Assembly (NCBI GenBank): GCA_013112725.1
Contig: JABFFZ010000051.1
Coordinates: forward strand, 1-41,130
DNA from: Chloroflexota bacterium
GTDB lineage: Bacteria > Chloroflexota > Anaerolineae > Promineifilales > Promineifilaceae
Length of the DNA stretch: 41,130 nt
Direction: 5' to 3'
The notes beneath the pieces were generated by a model. That model made no database searches. It was not told the origin of the DNA and was given only the letters and a program-made list of their open reading frames with translations. The position numbers and the translations under genes were made by a program. The first letter of the stretch is position 1; each line of letters opens with the position of its first letter. This document shows positions 1-8,460 of the stretch, piece after piece.

Positions 1-1
1 G

Positions 2-2848
2 GGTGGCATGGCCGACATTTACCCTTGCAACAACGTGGATTTGCTGGCCCACATTTCGCTGGCGGCGATGTCTGCTACTGCCGGCAATGATAGCTGGGGC
101 TGGACAGACCCGTTGGATGGCAAAGAGTACGCCCTGATGGGTCTCAACAATGGCACTGCCTTTGTAGACATCAGCGACCCAGAGAACCCCATTTACCTGG
201 GCAAACTGCCCACCCATACCTCCAACTCTTCCTGGCGTGACATCAAAGTATACGCTAACCACGCCTTCATTGTCAGTGAAGCCAGTGGTCATGGGATGCA
301 GATATTTGACCTGACGCTGCTGCGCAACGTGGTTAACCCGCCGGTCACGTTCAGCAACACCGCTCATTATGGTCAATTTGGCAATGCCCACAACATCGCC
401 ATCAACGAAGACAGCGGTTACGCTTATGCTGTAGGTACCGGCACCTGCTCCGGTGGTCTGCACATGGTCAATATCCAAAACCCCACCAGCCCCACCAACG
501 CCGGTTGTTTTAGCGCCGACGGCTATACACACGATGTCCAGTGTGTCATTTATTCCGGCCCTGACCTGGATCACCAGGGAGACGAGATTTGCTTCGCTTA
601 CAATGAAGATACGGTCACCATTGTGGATGTGACGAATAAAGCGGCGCCATTGGAGCTTAGCCGTACCCCGTATACCGGTTCGGCCTATACGCACCAGGGC
701 TGGCTCACCCCAGACCAGCGCTACATTTTGCATGATGATGAGTTAGATGAGCAAACGTTTGGGCACAACACCCGCACCTACATCTGGGATGCCAGCGACC
801 TGGAAGCGCCCGTACTCATCGGTAATTACACGGCTGCTGTCGCGGCCATTGATCACAACTTGTATACCAAAGGCACCTATTCTTTTGGGGCCAACTATCG
901 CAGCGGCCTGCGTATTCTGGATATTACCAATGTGGGTACCCCGGCGACTATCACTGAAGTAGCCTTTTTTGACACTTACCCGGAAAGTAATAGCGCCGCC
1001 TTTAGTGGCGCCTGGAGCAATTACCCCTACTTTGCCAGCGGTACGGTAATTATCAGTGATATTAACCGGGGCTTGTTTATTGTCCGGCCATCGCTGACCT
1101 CTTTTTCTTTGACGGCCGAGCCAACCAATTTGAACATTTGCCAGGGTGAAGATGCGCTGTATACGGTGACGGTGACAGAAGCTGGCAATACGGAGCCGGT
1201 CACACTCACGGCCGTCAACGTACCTGCCGGCGCGAACCATGGCTTTTCTGTCAACCCGGTCATTCCCACCGGTACCAGCGAATTGAGTATCACCAACACG
1301 GCTGCCGTCTCTCCCGGCAGCTACAGCATCAATGTTGTGGGTGCGAACATTTCCGACACCCTGACCACCACTGTAAACCTGGCCGTTTCCCAGGGCGCTC
1401 CCGGCGTGCCCACGCTCACATCGCCGGCCGACGGCGCCACCGGCGTTCCCAACACGCCCACCTTTACCTGGAATCCTGTCAGCGGCGCTGCCTCTTATTA
1501 CCTGGAAGTGGCCGACGACATCAACTTCAGCAACATCATCTACACCACCACCGTCGCCGGTACCAGCCATACCCTACCCGGCGGTAACGCCCTGGCTTAC
1601 AATACCTGGCACTACTGGCGCGTCACCGCCAGCAATGCCTGCGGCAGCGGCGCCACTTCGGCCCAATTCAGCTTCCGCACCGCAAGCCAACCCAATGTGT
1701 TCTGCGCCACGCCCAACTTGAGCATCCCGGATAACAACCCGGCCGGCGTCAGCCACACCATCAATATCCTCACCAGCGCCAACATCCTGGATGTGGACAT
1801 CTACGTCAAGGCCACCCACACCTGGGTGGGTGACCTGCGCTTTGTGGTCTCTCACAACGCCACCAACGCTACCATCATTGACCGCCCCGGTGTGCCCGTC
1901 AGCACCTTTGGCTGCTCCGGCAATGATTATGATGTCACCGTCAACGACGAAGGGCCGGATGGCAATATCGAAACGCAGTGCGCCGACGCCCCGGCCATCT
2001 TCGGTGACCGTGTCGGCGGCGACCCGCCCAACAGCAGCCTGCTGGCGGCCTATGATGGCATGGACATCACCGGCGATTGGACGATCACCGTCTCTGACCA
2101 TGCCGGTGGTGATACCGGTACGTTGGTGGAGTGGTGTGTGGTACCTACGTTGGAAGTGGCCGGCAGCGGCGTAGACCTTTCGCCTGACCAGGCTGCTTCT
2201 GGCGCGCCGGGCAGTGTGGTGGTGTACACCTTGAGCATTACTAACACGGGCAGCGTCAGCGATACCTTTGACCTGGATGTGGATGCGCAGTGGGTGACCT
2301 TGCTGTCTACCAGCAGCATTACGCTGGAGGCGGGTGAGGTGACGACATTCACGGCCGAGGTGCAGGCGCCGTCCGCCGCCAATGCCGGCGATATGGGACT
2401 GGCCCTGGTGACGGCCACGTCACAAAGCGACAGCAATGTCACCGATGAAGCCTTCCTGACGACGACGGCAACGGCCGTGTATGATGTGAACCTCAGCGCC
2501 GACCCGGATGCGCTGTCTGGCGAGCCGGGGGCGGTGATGACGTACACGGTACACATCACCAACACAGGCAATGCCGCCGACAGCTTTACGCTGAGCATGA
2601 GCGGGAACGTCTGGGTGACGCATGTGGAACCGATGACAGTGACGCTGGCTGCCGGTGCGGGCACGGCCGTCCAGGTGACAGTTCACATTCCGGGTGATGC
2701 GGCCAATGGGGATGACGATACGGTGACGATTACGGCCGTGTCCGACAATGACCCCACCGCCACCGCCAGCGTAGACCTGACCACGACGGCTTCTGGGCCG
2801 GTAGAGCCGGGTTACACCATCTACCTGCCTATCATCTTGAAGCCGTAA
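2..2848 (+). CDS. Choice-of-anchor B family secreted protein, 5' end outside window
   Basis: The frame is open to the window edge and starts inside the mature protein, without a signal peptide, so the true start lies upstream. Residues 1-360 are the LVIVD-type beta-propeller of choice-of-anchor B proteins (NNVDLL, WGWTDP, GKEYAL, GNAHNIAINED, TYTHQGW-like turns, final LFIVRP). After this come a small beta domain with ICQGEDALYTVTV, a fibronectin III-like domain (about 470-560), a P/proprotein-convertase-like domain (about 565-715, WVGDLRF and GDWTITVSDHAGGDTG) and two NEW3/CARDB-like Ig repeats (about 720-930). The protein ends YTIYLPIILKP, the tail seen on other secreted proteins here. It is probably cell-surface or extracellular; ligand unknown. 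A HIP-containing terminator follows. Family call firm, role unknown. Confidence 0.85.
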   Translation, partial: GGMADIYPCNNVDLLAHISLAAMSATAGNDSWGWTDPLDGKEYALMGLNNGTAFVDISDPENPIYLGKLPTHTSNSSWRDIKVYANHAFIVSEASGHGMQIFDLTLLRNVVNPPVTFSNTAHYGQFGNAHNIAINEDSGYAYAVGTGTCSGGLHMVNIQNPTSPTNAGCFSADGYTHDVQCVIYSGPDLDHQGDEICFAYNEDTVTIVDVTNKAAPLELSRTPYTGSAYTHQGWLTPDQRYILHDDELDEQTFGHNTRTYIWDASDLEAPVLIGNYTAAVAAIDHNLYTKGTYSFGANYRSGLRILDITNVGTPATITEVAFFDTYPESNSAAFSGAWSNYPYFASGTVIISDINRGLFIVRPSLTSFSLTAEPTNLNICQGEDALYTVTVTEAGNTEPVTLTAVNVPAGANHGFSVNPVIPTGTSELSITNTAAVSPGSYSINVVGANISDTLTTTVNLAVSQGAPGVPTLTSPADGATGVPNTPTFTWNPVSGAASYYLEVADDINFSNIIYTTTVAGTSHTLPGGNALAYNTWHYWRVTASNACGSGATSAQFSFRTASQPNVFCATPNLSIPDNNPAGVSHTINILTSANILDVDIYVKATHTWVGDLRFVVSHNATNATIIDRPGVPVSTFGCSGNDYDVTVNDEGPDGNIETQCADAPAIFGDRVGGDPPNSSLLAAYDGMDITGDWTITVSDHAGGDTGTLVEWCVVPTLEVAGSGVDLSPDQAASGAPGSVVVYTLSITNTGSVSDTFDLDVDAQWVTLLSTSSITLEAGEVTTFTAEVQAPSAANAGDMGLALVTATSQSDSNVTDEAFLTTTATAVYDVNLSADPDALSGEPGAVMTYTVHITNTGNAADSFTLSMSGNVWVTHVEPMTVTLAAGAGTAVQVTVHIPGDAANGDDDTVTITAVSDNDPTATASVDLTTTASGPVEPGYTIYLPIILKP

Positions 2849-2849
2849 G

Positions 2850-2898
2850 AATGTAATTGGGTAATTGCCCCAATTACTCAATTACCCAATTACTCAAT
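2850..2898. repeat. 8-bp tandem repeat with inverted copy
   Basis: Units of the type GTAATTGG are followed by their complement CCAATTAC/TCAATTAC, so the transcript can fold on itself. The array sits between the stop codon of the secreted protein and its terminator. The same CCAATTAC unit appears inside uvrA at 4560-4595. Confidence 0.7.
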
Positions 2899-2904
2899 AT
2901 CTAC

Positions 2905-2938
2905 AGAAGGACGGCCGTAACCCGGCCGTTCTTTTTTA
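2905..2938 (+). terminator. Rho-independent terminator built on the ACGGCCGT palindrome
   Basis: A stem of about 13 bp (2905-2917 with 2923-2935, two G-T wobbles, loop TAACC) is followed by a T-rich run (CTTTTTTATT). The GC core is ACGGCCG paired with CGGCCGT, so the dispersed octamer supplies the stem. It is well placed to end transcription of the upstream gene. Confidence 0.75.
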
Positions 2939-3032
2939 TTCCTGACAAAAGATGTCATAAATGCGGCTTAATGTTGTGCATGTTTTCTCCATGTTTTAAG
3001 GTCGAAAGGTAGCGGCTGGGGCACGGCCATGA

Positions 3033-3038
3033 TACAAT
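3033..3038 (+). promoter_or_regulatory. Possible -10 box of uvrA
   Basis: TACAAT lies 44 bp before the uvrA ATG and 15 bp upstream of the LexA-type box, which would put that box at or just after the transcription start. No convincing -35 hexamer is seen, so the call is tentative. Confidence 0.35.
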
Positions 3039-3053
3039 CACGTATACCATACA

Positions 3054-3065
3054 GAACATATGTTC
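3054..3065. promoter_or_regulatory. LexA/DinR-type SOS box upstream of uvrA
   Basis: GAACATATGTTC is a perfect 12-bp palindrome that matches the GAAC-N4-GTTC core of the Gram-positive (Cheo box) LexA operator. It lies 17 bp before the uvrA start, exactly where a repressor would block transcription. uvrA is a classic SOS gene. No lexA gene is in the window. Confidence 0.7.
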
Positions 3066-3081
3066 ACATAAGGTAAGGAAG

Positions 3082-6000
3082 ATGGAACCCCAACATATCA
3101 TTGTGCGCGGCGCACAACAACACAATTTGAAACACATTGACGTGACCATTCCCCGCAACAAGCTGGTCGTCCTCACCGGCGTCAGCGGCAGCGGTAAATC
3201 TTCGCTGGCCTTCGACACGATTTATGCCGAAGGGCAGCGGCGTTATGTGGAAAGCCTGTCCGCCTATGCCCGGCAGTTTTTGGGGCAGATGGAGAAGCCG
3301 AAGGTGGACGCCATCATCGGCCTCAGCCCGGCGATTGCCATTGAGCAAAAGGCGGTCAGCAAAAACCCGCGCTCGACGGTGGGCACGGTGACGGAGGTGA
3401 TGGATTATTTGCGCGTCCTCTTCGCCCGTGTGGGCACGCCGCACTGCCCGGAATGTGGCACGGCCGTGACCCCCCAATCGGCTCAATCCATCACCAACCA
3501 ACTGGCCCATTTGCCCGCCGGTACCCGCTTCCAACTGTTGGCCCCCATCGCCCGCAACCGCAAAGGGACACATGTAGACGCCCTGGCGCAAGCCCGGCAG
3601 GACGGCTTCGCCCGCGCCCGCGTCAACGGCCAACTGGTAGATTTAACCGGCGACCTGCCGGAACTGGACAAAAAGCGCAAACACAATATCGAATTGATAG
3701 TAGACCGGCTGATTGTGCCGGCGACGCTGGACGAGAGCTTCACCTCGCGGCTGGCGGACTCGGTGGAAACGACGTTGAAGATGGGCGATGGGCTGCTGAT
3801 TGCCGATTTGGGAGAGGGGTTGGAGCAATTGACGCTCAGCGAACACAATGCCTGCCCCACCTGCGGGTTTAGCTTCCCTGACCTGTCGCCACAGTTGTTC
3901 AGCTTCAACTCGCCACTGGGCATGTGCCCGGACTGCCACGGCATCGGCACGCAGATGCAGGTGGACCCTGACCTGATTATCGAAGATGAAACGCGCTCCA
4001 TTATGGACGGGGCGCTGCGCTGGTACGGCAATGTGCGCAAGAAGAAAAACAAATGGACGATGTCCACGCTGCAAACCATCGCCGAACATTACCAGTTTGA
4101 TCTGGACACGCCCTGGCGCGATCTGCCGGAAAAGGTGCGGCATGTGCTGTTTTACGGTTCAGACGGCGAGATATTGACCTTTAAGTATGGCGGTGAAAAT
4201 GACGAGGCGCAGTGGTCGGGTGAGGCCAAACGGCCGCTCAACGGCATTGTCAACAACATCAACCGCCTCTTTCACCAGACCCATTCGGAGATGACGCGCA
4301 AGTGGTACGCCAGCTTTATGAGCCAACGGCCGTGCCCCACCTGCGCCGGTTCTCGCTTGCGCCCCGAAGCCCGCGCCGTGCAAGTTGGCGGCAAAACCAT
4401 CACGGAAGTGGGCCGGATGGCTATTGATGAAGCCCAGGCGTGGGTGCTTTCGCTGGGAAGTAAGCAGTTAGCAGTTGGCAGTAAGCAGTTGGCAGTTGGC
4501 AGTGAGCAGTTAGCAGTGAACGGTAATGGAAATGGGCATAACGGCCAATATCCTAATACCCCAATTACCCAATTACCCAATTACCCCATTACCCAATCTC
4601 CAATCTCCAATCTCCAATCTCTCACCGATGAACAACTCGAAATCGCCGCCGAAGTGCTGAAGGAGATCCGCGACCGGCTGCAATTCATGTTGAACGTGGG
4701 GCTGCACTACCTGACATTGGATCGCTCCGCGCCGTCGCTTTCGGGTGGTGAGGGGCAGCGTATTCGGTTAGCCAGCCAGATTGGCTGCGGGTTGGTGGGC
4801 GTGTTATACATCCTGGACGAGCCTTCCATTGGCCTGCACGCCCGCGATAACCGCGCCCTGTTGGACACGCTGCACCAGCTTCGGGATATGGGCAACACGG
4901 TGCTGGTGGTGGAACACGACGAAGAGACGATGCGCGAATCGGACTGGCTGGTTGACCTGGGGCCGGGCGCGGGCGTGAAGGGCGGGCGCATCATCGCTGC
5001 CGGGACGCCCGAAGAGGTGGCTAACAACCCCGATTCATTGACGGGCCGCTATTTGCGCGGGGATTTGACGATTACGGCGCCCAATGGCTACGGCCGTCGC
5101 CAATCCGATACGGCCGTGACCATCAACGGCGCCCGGCTGCACAATTTACGCAATGTCTCCGCCCGCTTCCCGCTGGGCACCATGATTTGTGTCACCGGCG
5201 TCAGCGGCAGTGGCAAGAGCAGCCTGGTCTCCGAAACGCTGGAACCGGCGCTGGCGCGGGCACTGAACAACGCCCAGACTATCCCCGGCCCCTACAGCAG
5301 CTTGCACGGTCTGGAACACCTGGACAAGGTGATCAACATCACCCAGGACCCCATCGGCCGTACCCCCCGCTCCAACCCGGCGACCTACATCAAGCTGTTT
5401 GACGAGATTCGTAACGTCTTCGCCCAGACGCCCGCCGCCAAAGCGCGGGGTTACAAATCGGGCCGCTTTAGCTTTAATGTCAAGGGCGGTCGCTGCGAAG
5501 CGTGTGAAGGGTACGGGCTGCGCAAGGTGGAGATGCACTTTTTGGCCGATGTGTGGGTGCTGTGCCGGGAGTGCAACGGCCGTCGCTTCAACCACGAAAC
5601 GCTGCAAATCACCTACAAAGGGCAGAACATCGCCGATGTGTTGGACATGGACGTACAGGAGGCGCTGGAATTTTTCGAGAACCATCCCAAGATTCACCGT
5701 CAGCTGCAAACGCTGCACGATGTGGGGCTGGATTACATCAAGCTGGGGCAGAGCGCACTCACCCTCAGCGGCGGCGAGGCGCAGCGCATCAAGCTGGCCA
5801 AGGAGTTGAGCCGCGTCGCTACCGGACGCACCGTTTACATTTTGGATGAGCCGACCACCGGTCTGCACTTTGCCGACGTGCAAAAGCTGCTGGATGTGCT
5901 GCACCGGCTGGTGGATGCGGGCAACACGGTCATCGTCATTGAGCACAACCTGGATGTGATCAAAACGGCCGACTGGCTGATTGACCTGGGACCGGAAGGC

Positions 6001-6147
6001 GGCGACGGCGGTGGGCAGATCATTGCCCAGGGCACACCGGAAGAGGTAGCGCAGGTTGAGGCCAGCTATACCGGGCAGTTTTTGCGAGCGATGCTTTCAT
6101 CGCCGATGTTGGAGGAACTCCGTTATGAGAAAAATTATTGTGCTTGA
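3082..6147 (+). CDS. uvrA: Excinuclease ABC subunit UvrA with repeat-derived insertion
   Basis: This is the damage-recognition ATPase of nucleotide excision repair, a dimer that loads UvrB in the cytoplasm. Both ABC modules are complete: Walker A GVSGSGKSS at residues 33-41 and again near 706-714, signatures LSGGEGQRIRL and LSGGEAQRIKL, Walker B YILDEPSIGL and YILDEPTTGL. Zinc motifs CPECG, CPTCG, CPTCAGS and CEACEGYG..CRECNGRRF are present. At 1021 residues it is longer than the usual 940-960. The excess is a low-complexity block at about residues 458-513 (three near-identical GSKQLAV units, then NGNGNG and PITQLPN-type text) encoded by the intergenic heptad repeats. The RBS GGTAAGGAAG precedes ATG. 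A SOS box sits upstream, and the next gene overlaps the 3' end by 23 bp. Confidence 0.97.
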   Translation: MEPQHIIVRGAQQHNLKHIDVTIPRNKLVVLTGVSGSGKSSLAFDTIYAEGQRRYVESLSAYARQFLGQMEKPKVDAIIGLSPAIAIEQKAVSKNPRSTVGTVTEVMDYLRVLFARVGTPHCPECGTAVTPQSAQSITNQLAHLPAGTRFQLLAPIARNRKGTHVDALAQARQDGFARARVNGQLVDLTGDLPELDKKRKHNIELIVDRLIVPATLDESFTSRLADSVETTLKMGDGLLIADLGEGLEQLTLSEHNACPTCGFSFPDLSPQLFSFNSPLGMCPDCHGIGTQMQVDPDLIIEDETRSIMDGALRWYGNVRKKKNKWTMSTLQTIAEHYQFDLDTPWRDLPEKVRHVLFYGSDGEILTFKYGGENDEAQWSGEAKRPLNGIVNNINRLFHQTHSEMTRKWYASFMSQRPCPTCAGSRLRPEARAVQVGGKTITEVGRMAIDEAQAWVLSLGSKQLAVGSKQLAVGSEQLAVNGNGNGHNGQYPNTPITQLPNYPITQSPISNLQSLTDEQLEIAAEVLKEIRDRLQFMLNVGLHYLTLDRSAPSLSGGEGQRIRLASQIGCGLVGVLYILDEPSIGLHARDNRALLDTLHQLRDMGNTVLVVEHDEETMRESDWLVDLGPGAGVKGGRIIAAGTPEEVANNPDSLTGRYLRGDLTITAPNGYGRRQSDTAVTINGARLHNLRNVSARFPLGTMICVTGVSGSGKSSLVSETLEPALARALNNAQTIPGPYSSLHGLEHLDKVINITQDPIGRTPRSNPATYIKLFDEIRNVFAQTPAAKARGYKSGRFSFNVKGGRCEACEGYGLRKVEMHFLADVWVLCRECNGRRFNHETLQITYKGQNIADVLDMDVQEALEFFENHPKIHRQLQTLHDVGLDYIKLGQSALTLSGGEAQRIKLAKELSRVATGRTVYILDEPTTGLHFADVQKLLDVLHRLVDAGNTVIVIEHNLDVIKTADWLIDLGPEGGDGGGQIIAQGTPEEVAQVEASYTGQFLRAMLSSPMLEELRYEKNYCA
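4457..4620. repeat. Heptad/octad repeat block inside uvrA
   Basis: 4457-4519 holds about nine 7-bp units of the form (A/G)GCAGT(T/A/G). 4551-4620 holds CCAATTAC octads followed by CCAATCT heptads. The same unit families occur between genes elsewhere (11866-11939, 2850-2898, 19474-19531). Three heptads make 21 bp, so the block adds repeating seven-residue peptides without breaking the frame. Confidence 0.85.
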
Positions 6148-6730
6148 ACATATCTCCCTTGATGGCGTCATACAGGCCCCAGGCGGGCCAGAGGAAGATA
6201 CCAGCGGCGGCTTCGCGCACGGCGGGTGGATAGCGCCCTATGCCGACGAAATTTTGGGAACGGCCCTGAGAAGGCAGATGAACTTGCCGTTCGACCTGTT
6301 GTTAGGGCGTACAACCTTTGAAATATGGGAGCCGTACTGGCCGCAACATGCGGATGCCTGGCCGGGTGTCAACACGGCGGCCAAGTACGTCGCCTCAAAT
6401 ACTAGAACTTCCAGCCAATGGCAGCCGTCCCTGTTTTTAAGCGGCGATATTGCCGAAAAAGTCGCCAACATCAAGCAGCAACCAGGGCCGGATTTGCACG
6501 TGTGGGGAAGTGGACATCTCCTTCAGACACTTATCCGGCATGATTTGGTAGATACATTCTGGCTGATGATGTATCCGGTAACAATGGGCAGTGGCAAGCG
6601 GTTGTTTGCCGATGGCACGCTCCCGATGGCGTTCAAGGTAACGGAAAGCACAGTCACCTCGAAAGGCGTCATTGTCGTGAATTACGAGCGTGCCGGCACA
6701 ATGACAAAAGGTAACTATGAAAAATCCTAA
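6125..6730 (+). CDS. Dihydrofolate reductase family (RibD C-terminal-like) protein
   Basis: 201 residues of the RibD_C/DHFR-like fold: an N-terminal strand followed by SLDGVIQAPGG, then LLLGRTTFEIWEPYW, LFLSGD, LHVWGSGHLLQTLI, and a C-terminal GSGKRLF. Small stand-alone members are probably NAD(P)H-dependent reductases of unknown substrate, and are not shown to be folate or riboflavin enzymes. The start was chosen at ATG 6125 because GGAGGAACT lies 6 bp upstream; in-frame codons before it fall deep inside uvrA. It overlaps uvrA by 23 bp and the next gene by 14 bp, which suggests translational coupling. It holds no ACGGCCGT, unlike most neighbours. Confidence 0.85.
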   Translation: MRKIIVLEHISLDGVIQAPGGPEEDTSGGFAHGGWIAPYADEILGTALRRQMNLPFDLLLGRTTFEIWEPYWPQHADAWPGVNTAAKYVASNTRTSSQWQPSLFLSGDIAEKVANIKQQPGPDLHVWGSGHLLQTLIRHDLVDTFWLMMYPVTMGSGKRLFADGTLPMAFKVTESTVTSKGVIVVNYERAGTMTKGNYEKS

Positions 6731-7082
6731 CACACCCAATCCACGTATCGCCAAAATGACTTTCGCCTCCGTCTATCCAATGTACGTTCAAAAAGTGGAG
6801 AGGAAAGGCAGAACTAAGGAAGAACTGCATCAGGTCATCGAATGGTTAACCGACTTTGATGATCAGCAGATCCAGGAGCTGATAGATGAGAAAGTAACTT
6901 TTGAAACATTCTTCCAACGTGCTTCGCTCAACCCCAATGCGCACCTGATCACCGGCGTCATCTGTGGGTATCGGGTAGAGGAAATCGAGGATCCTTTGAC
7001 GCAGCGGGTCAGGTATTTGGACAAGCTGGTGGATGAGTTGGCGATGGGCCGGAAGATGGAAAAGATTTTGCGTGGCTCGTAA
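6717..7082 (+). CDS. DUF2200 family protein
   Basis: 121 residues matching the DUF2200 family (COG4898) over nearly the full length: RIAKMTFASVYPMYVQK, a helical middle with GRTKEELHQVIEWLTDF, then FFQRA.LNPN, GVICGYRVEEIEDPL and RYLDKLVDELAMGRKMEK. It is a small cytoplasmic alpha-helical protein. The biochemical role of the family is unknown. The start overlaps the previous stop by 14 bp, so it is likely co-translated with the RibD-like gene. No HIP palindrome is present. Confidence 0.88.
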   Translation: MKNPNTPNPRIAKMTFASVYPMYVQKVERKGRTKEELHQVIEWLTDFDDQQIQELIDEKVTFETFFQRASLNPNAHLITGVICGYRVEEIEDPLTQRVRYLDKLVDELAMGRKMEKILRGS

Positions 7083-7142
7083 GGCGGCAGGAGAGAGTGA
7101 AGGGACATTTCGGCTTGTATTCAATCTGTAAGGAGAGACATC

Positions 7143-7838
7143 ATGAAATATCTTCTCACCTCGGCTGGTATCAAAAACGCCAGTATCCACAACGCGCTAG
7201 TTGACCTGCTGGACAAACCGATTGCCGAGGCAAACGCGCTCTGCATTCCCACCGCGTCGTACGGGCACCCCATGGTCACTCCTGTCCAGGCCTGGAAGTT
7301 TATCAGTGGGCAAGAACCTGAAACCCCCATGTGCGAACTGGGTTGGAACTCTGTGGGGGTGCTGGAGCTTACCGCGTTGCCCAGTATTGACAAAGAACGC
7401 TGGGTCTCTTGGGTACAAGAGGCAGACGTTCTGCTGGTGAATGGCGGTGATCCCTTGTATTTGGGCTACTGGATGCGGCAGTCTGGACTGGCAGGCCTGT
7501 TGCCGTCGCTGCGGGCGGTCTACGTGGGGTTGAGTGCCGGAAGTATGGTGATGACTCCCCGTATCGGAGAGGAGTTCATGGGTTGGAGACCGCCCACCGG
7601 GGGTGATGAAACGCTGGGGCTGGTTGATTTTTCGATCTTTCCGCACCTGGATCACGAGATGCTGCCGGAAAATACCATGGCCGACGCAGAAAGGTGGGCC
7701 GCCGGGATAGATGTGCCGGCGTATGCGATTGACGATGAAACGGCCGTAAAAGTAACCGACGGCGCCGTCGAAGTTATCTCTGAGGGCCATTGGAAACTGT
7801 TTGCGCCCTCAGTCCCTAAGGGTCGGCGATTGATTTAA
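7143..7838 (+). CDS. Peptidase S51 (dipeptidase E-like) family protein
   Basis: 231 residues of the type 1 glutamine amidotransferase-like S51 fold. The nucleophile elbow GLSAGSMV places the catalytic Ser near residue 131. VNGGDPLYLGYWM and the following FPHLDHE (candidate His) match the family. Characterised relatives cleave Asp-X dipeptides in the cytoplasm, while other members process cyanophycin or act on unknown substrates, so specificity is open. AAGGAGAGACATC gives a strong RBS. One HIP octamer occurs near the C-terminus (read as ETAVK). It stands 60 bp after DUF2200 in the same direction. Confidence 0.85.
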   Translation: MKYLLTSAGIKNASIHNALVDLLDKPIAEANALCIPTASYGHPMVTPVQAWKFISGQEPETPMCELGWNSVGVLELTALPSIDKERWVSWVQEADVLLVNGGDPLYLGYWMRQSGLAGLLPSLRAVYVGLSAGSMVMTPRIGEEFMGWRPPTGGDETLGLVDFSIFPHLDHEMLPENTMADAERWAAGIDVPAYAIDDETAVKVTDGAVEVISEGHWKLFAPSVPKGRRLI

Positions 7839-7874
7839 CAACTCATGTTACGCACCTGCTCTGGTCAGTATCCC

Positions 7875-7895
7875 ACCGAGCCAGCGTCGCTCGGT
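7875..7895. other. Short hairpin between peptidase gene and VOC pseudogene
   Basis: ACCGAGC and GCTCGGT form a 7-bp perfect stem around a 7-nt loop. No T-tract follows, so it is not a typical terminator. It may belong to the upstream flank of the decayed gene. Confidence 0.4.
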
Positions 7896-7985
7896 CTGGA
7901 AACCGGCGACAGCCCGCGGACAGGCGCTACAGGACGCTGGCCTAGCCTTTGCCGAGCCAGCCAAAAAGAAATAAGACCGCATTTC

Positions 7986-8241
7986 ATGGCGAATGAACGC
8001 ACTTACCCAATTTTGCCCTGCCGCGATCTGAATGAATCTATCTCTTTCTATGAGACACTGGGCTTTAATTGAGCGCGTCCGGGCCAATTTATACCGGGCG
8101 GAGTTAGCGGTGTGGCTAAACAATCTGGAACTGGCGCGTGCATCTTTACAGGCGGCGACGTTACTTGAGCTAACAGAGGATGAAAAGGCTGCACTGTCAG
8201 ATGAGATTGCCCACGTGACCAGGCTCCTCGCAGGCGGTTGA
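7986..8241 (+). pseudogene. VOC-family protein with C-terminal TPR-like tail, internally deleted
   Basis: The first 28 codons from ATG 7986 read ANERTYPILPCRDLNES..FYETLGFN, a typical start of a glyoxalase/bleomycin-resistance (VOC) protein, then hit TGA at 8070-8072. From 8074 in the +1 frame, about 55 codons read ERVRANLYRAELAVWLNN..ELTEDEKAALSDEIAH up to TGA 8239-8241, which resembles the helical tail of longer VOC-TPR proteins. The two ends are joined directly, so most of the middle (perhaps 140-150 residues, judging by remembered relatives of about 230) has been lost, with a frame change. No function is expected. Confidence 0.65.
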
Positions 8242-8262
8242 CGTCAGATAGAGATAAACGCG

Positions 8263-8460
8263 ATGACAACAAACGAGGAAATTTTTGACAGCCCTAAGGG
8301 TTGGGTGCGCAGCCATATTGAGGAGTATGTGGCGACTGACGGCCGTAAAGGACACAAATGGCGCGGCCTCCCCACCCTGCTGCTGACCACACGCGGCCGT
8401 AAAAGTGGCAAACTGCCAAAATATCTGCTAGTCGCTTCCAACGGTGGTCATCGTTCGTAG
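8263..8460 (+). pseudogene. Truncated Ddn-like (F420-dependent nitroreductase/quinone reductase family) gene
   Basis: The 65-codon ORF matches the N-terminal part of the Ddn/nitroreductase family: GWVRSHIEEYVATDG, GHKWRGLP, LLLTTRGRKSGKL, then LLVASNGG. Intact relatives have some 130-150 residues and carry a stretch between the GRKSG and VASNGG motifs that is missing here, so there is an internal deletion as well as a 3' truncation. The stop codon TAG (8458-8460) is part of the GTAG foot of the REP doublet that begins at 8457, so insertion of that element, or a deletion next to it, ended the gene. Probably non-functional. Confidence 0.65.

Noticed and set aside
743..1570. 275-codon minus-strand frame within the first gene
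   Set aside because: Shadow frame: low-complexity Gly/Arg/Val text without any domain, opposite a clear secreted protein.
4457..4620. CRISPR array
   Set aside because: Units are 7-8 bp without spacers, lie within uvrA, and no cas gene is present.
7845..7985. Longer start of the VOC fragment at 7845
   Set aside because: The 47 extra codons have no VOC similarity and include a hairpin; ATG 7986 gives the usual N-terminus.
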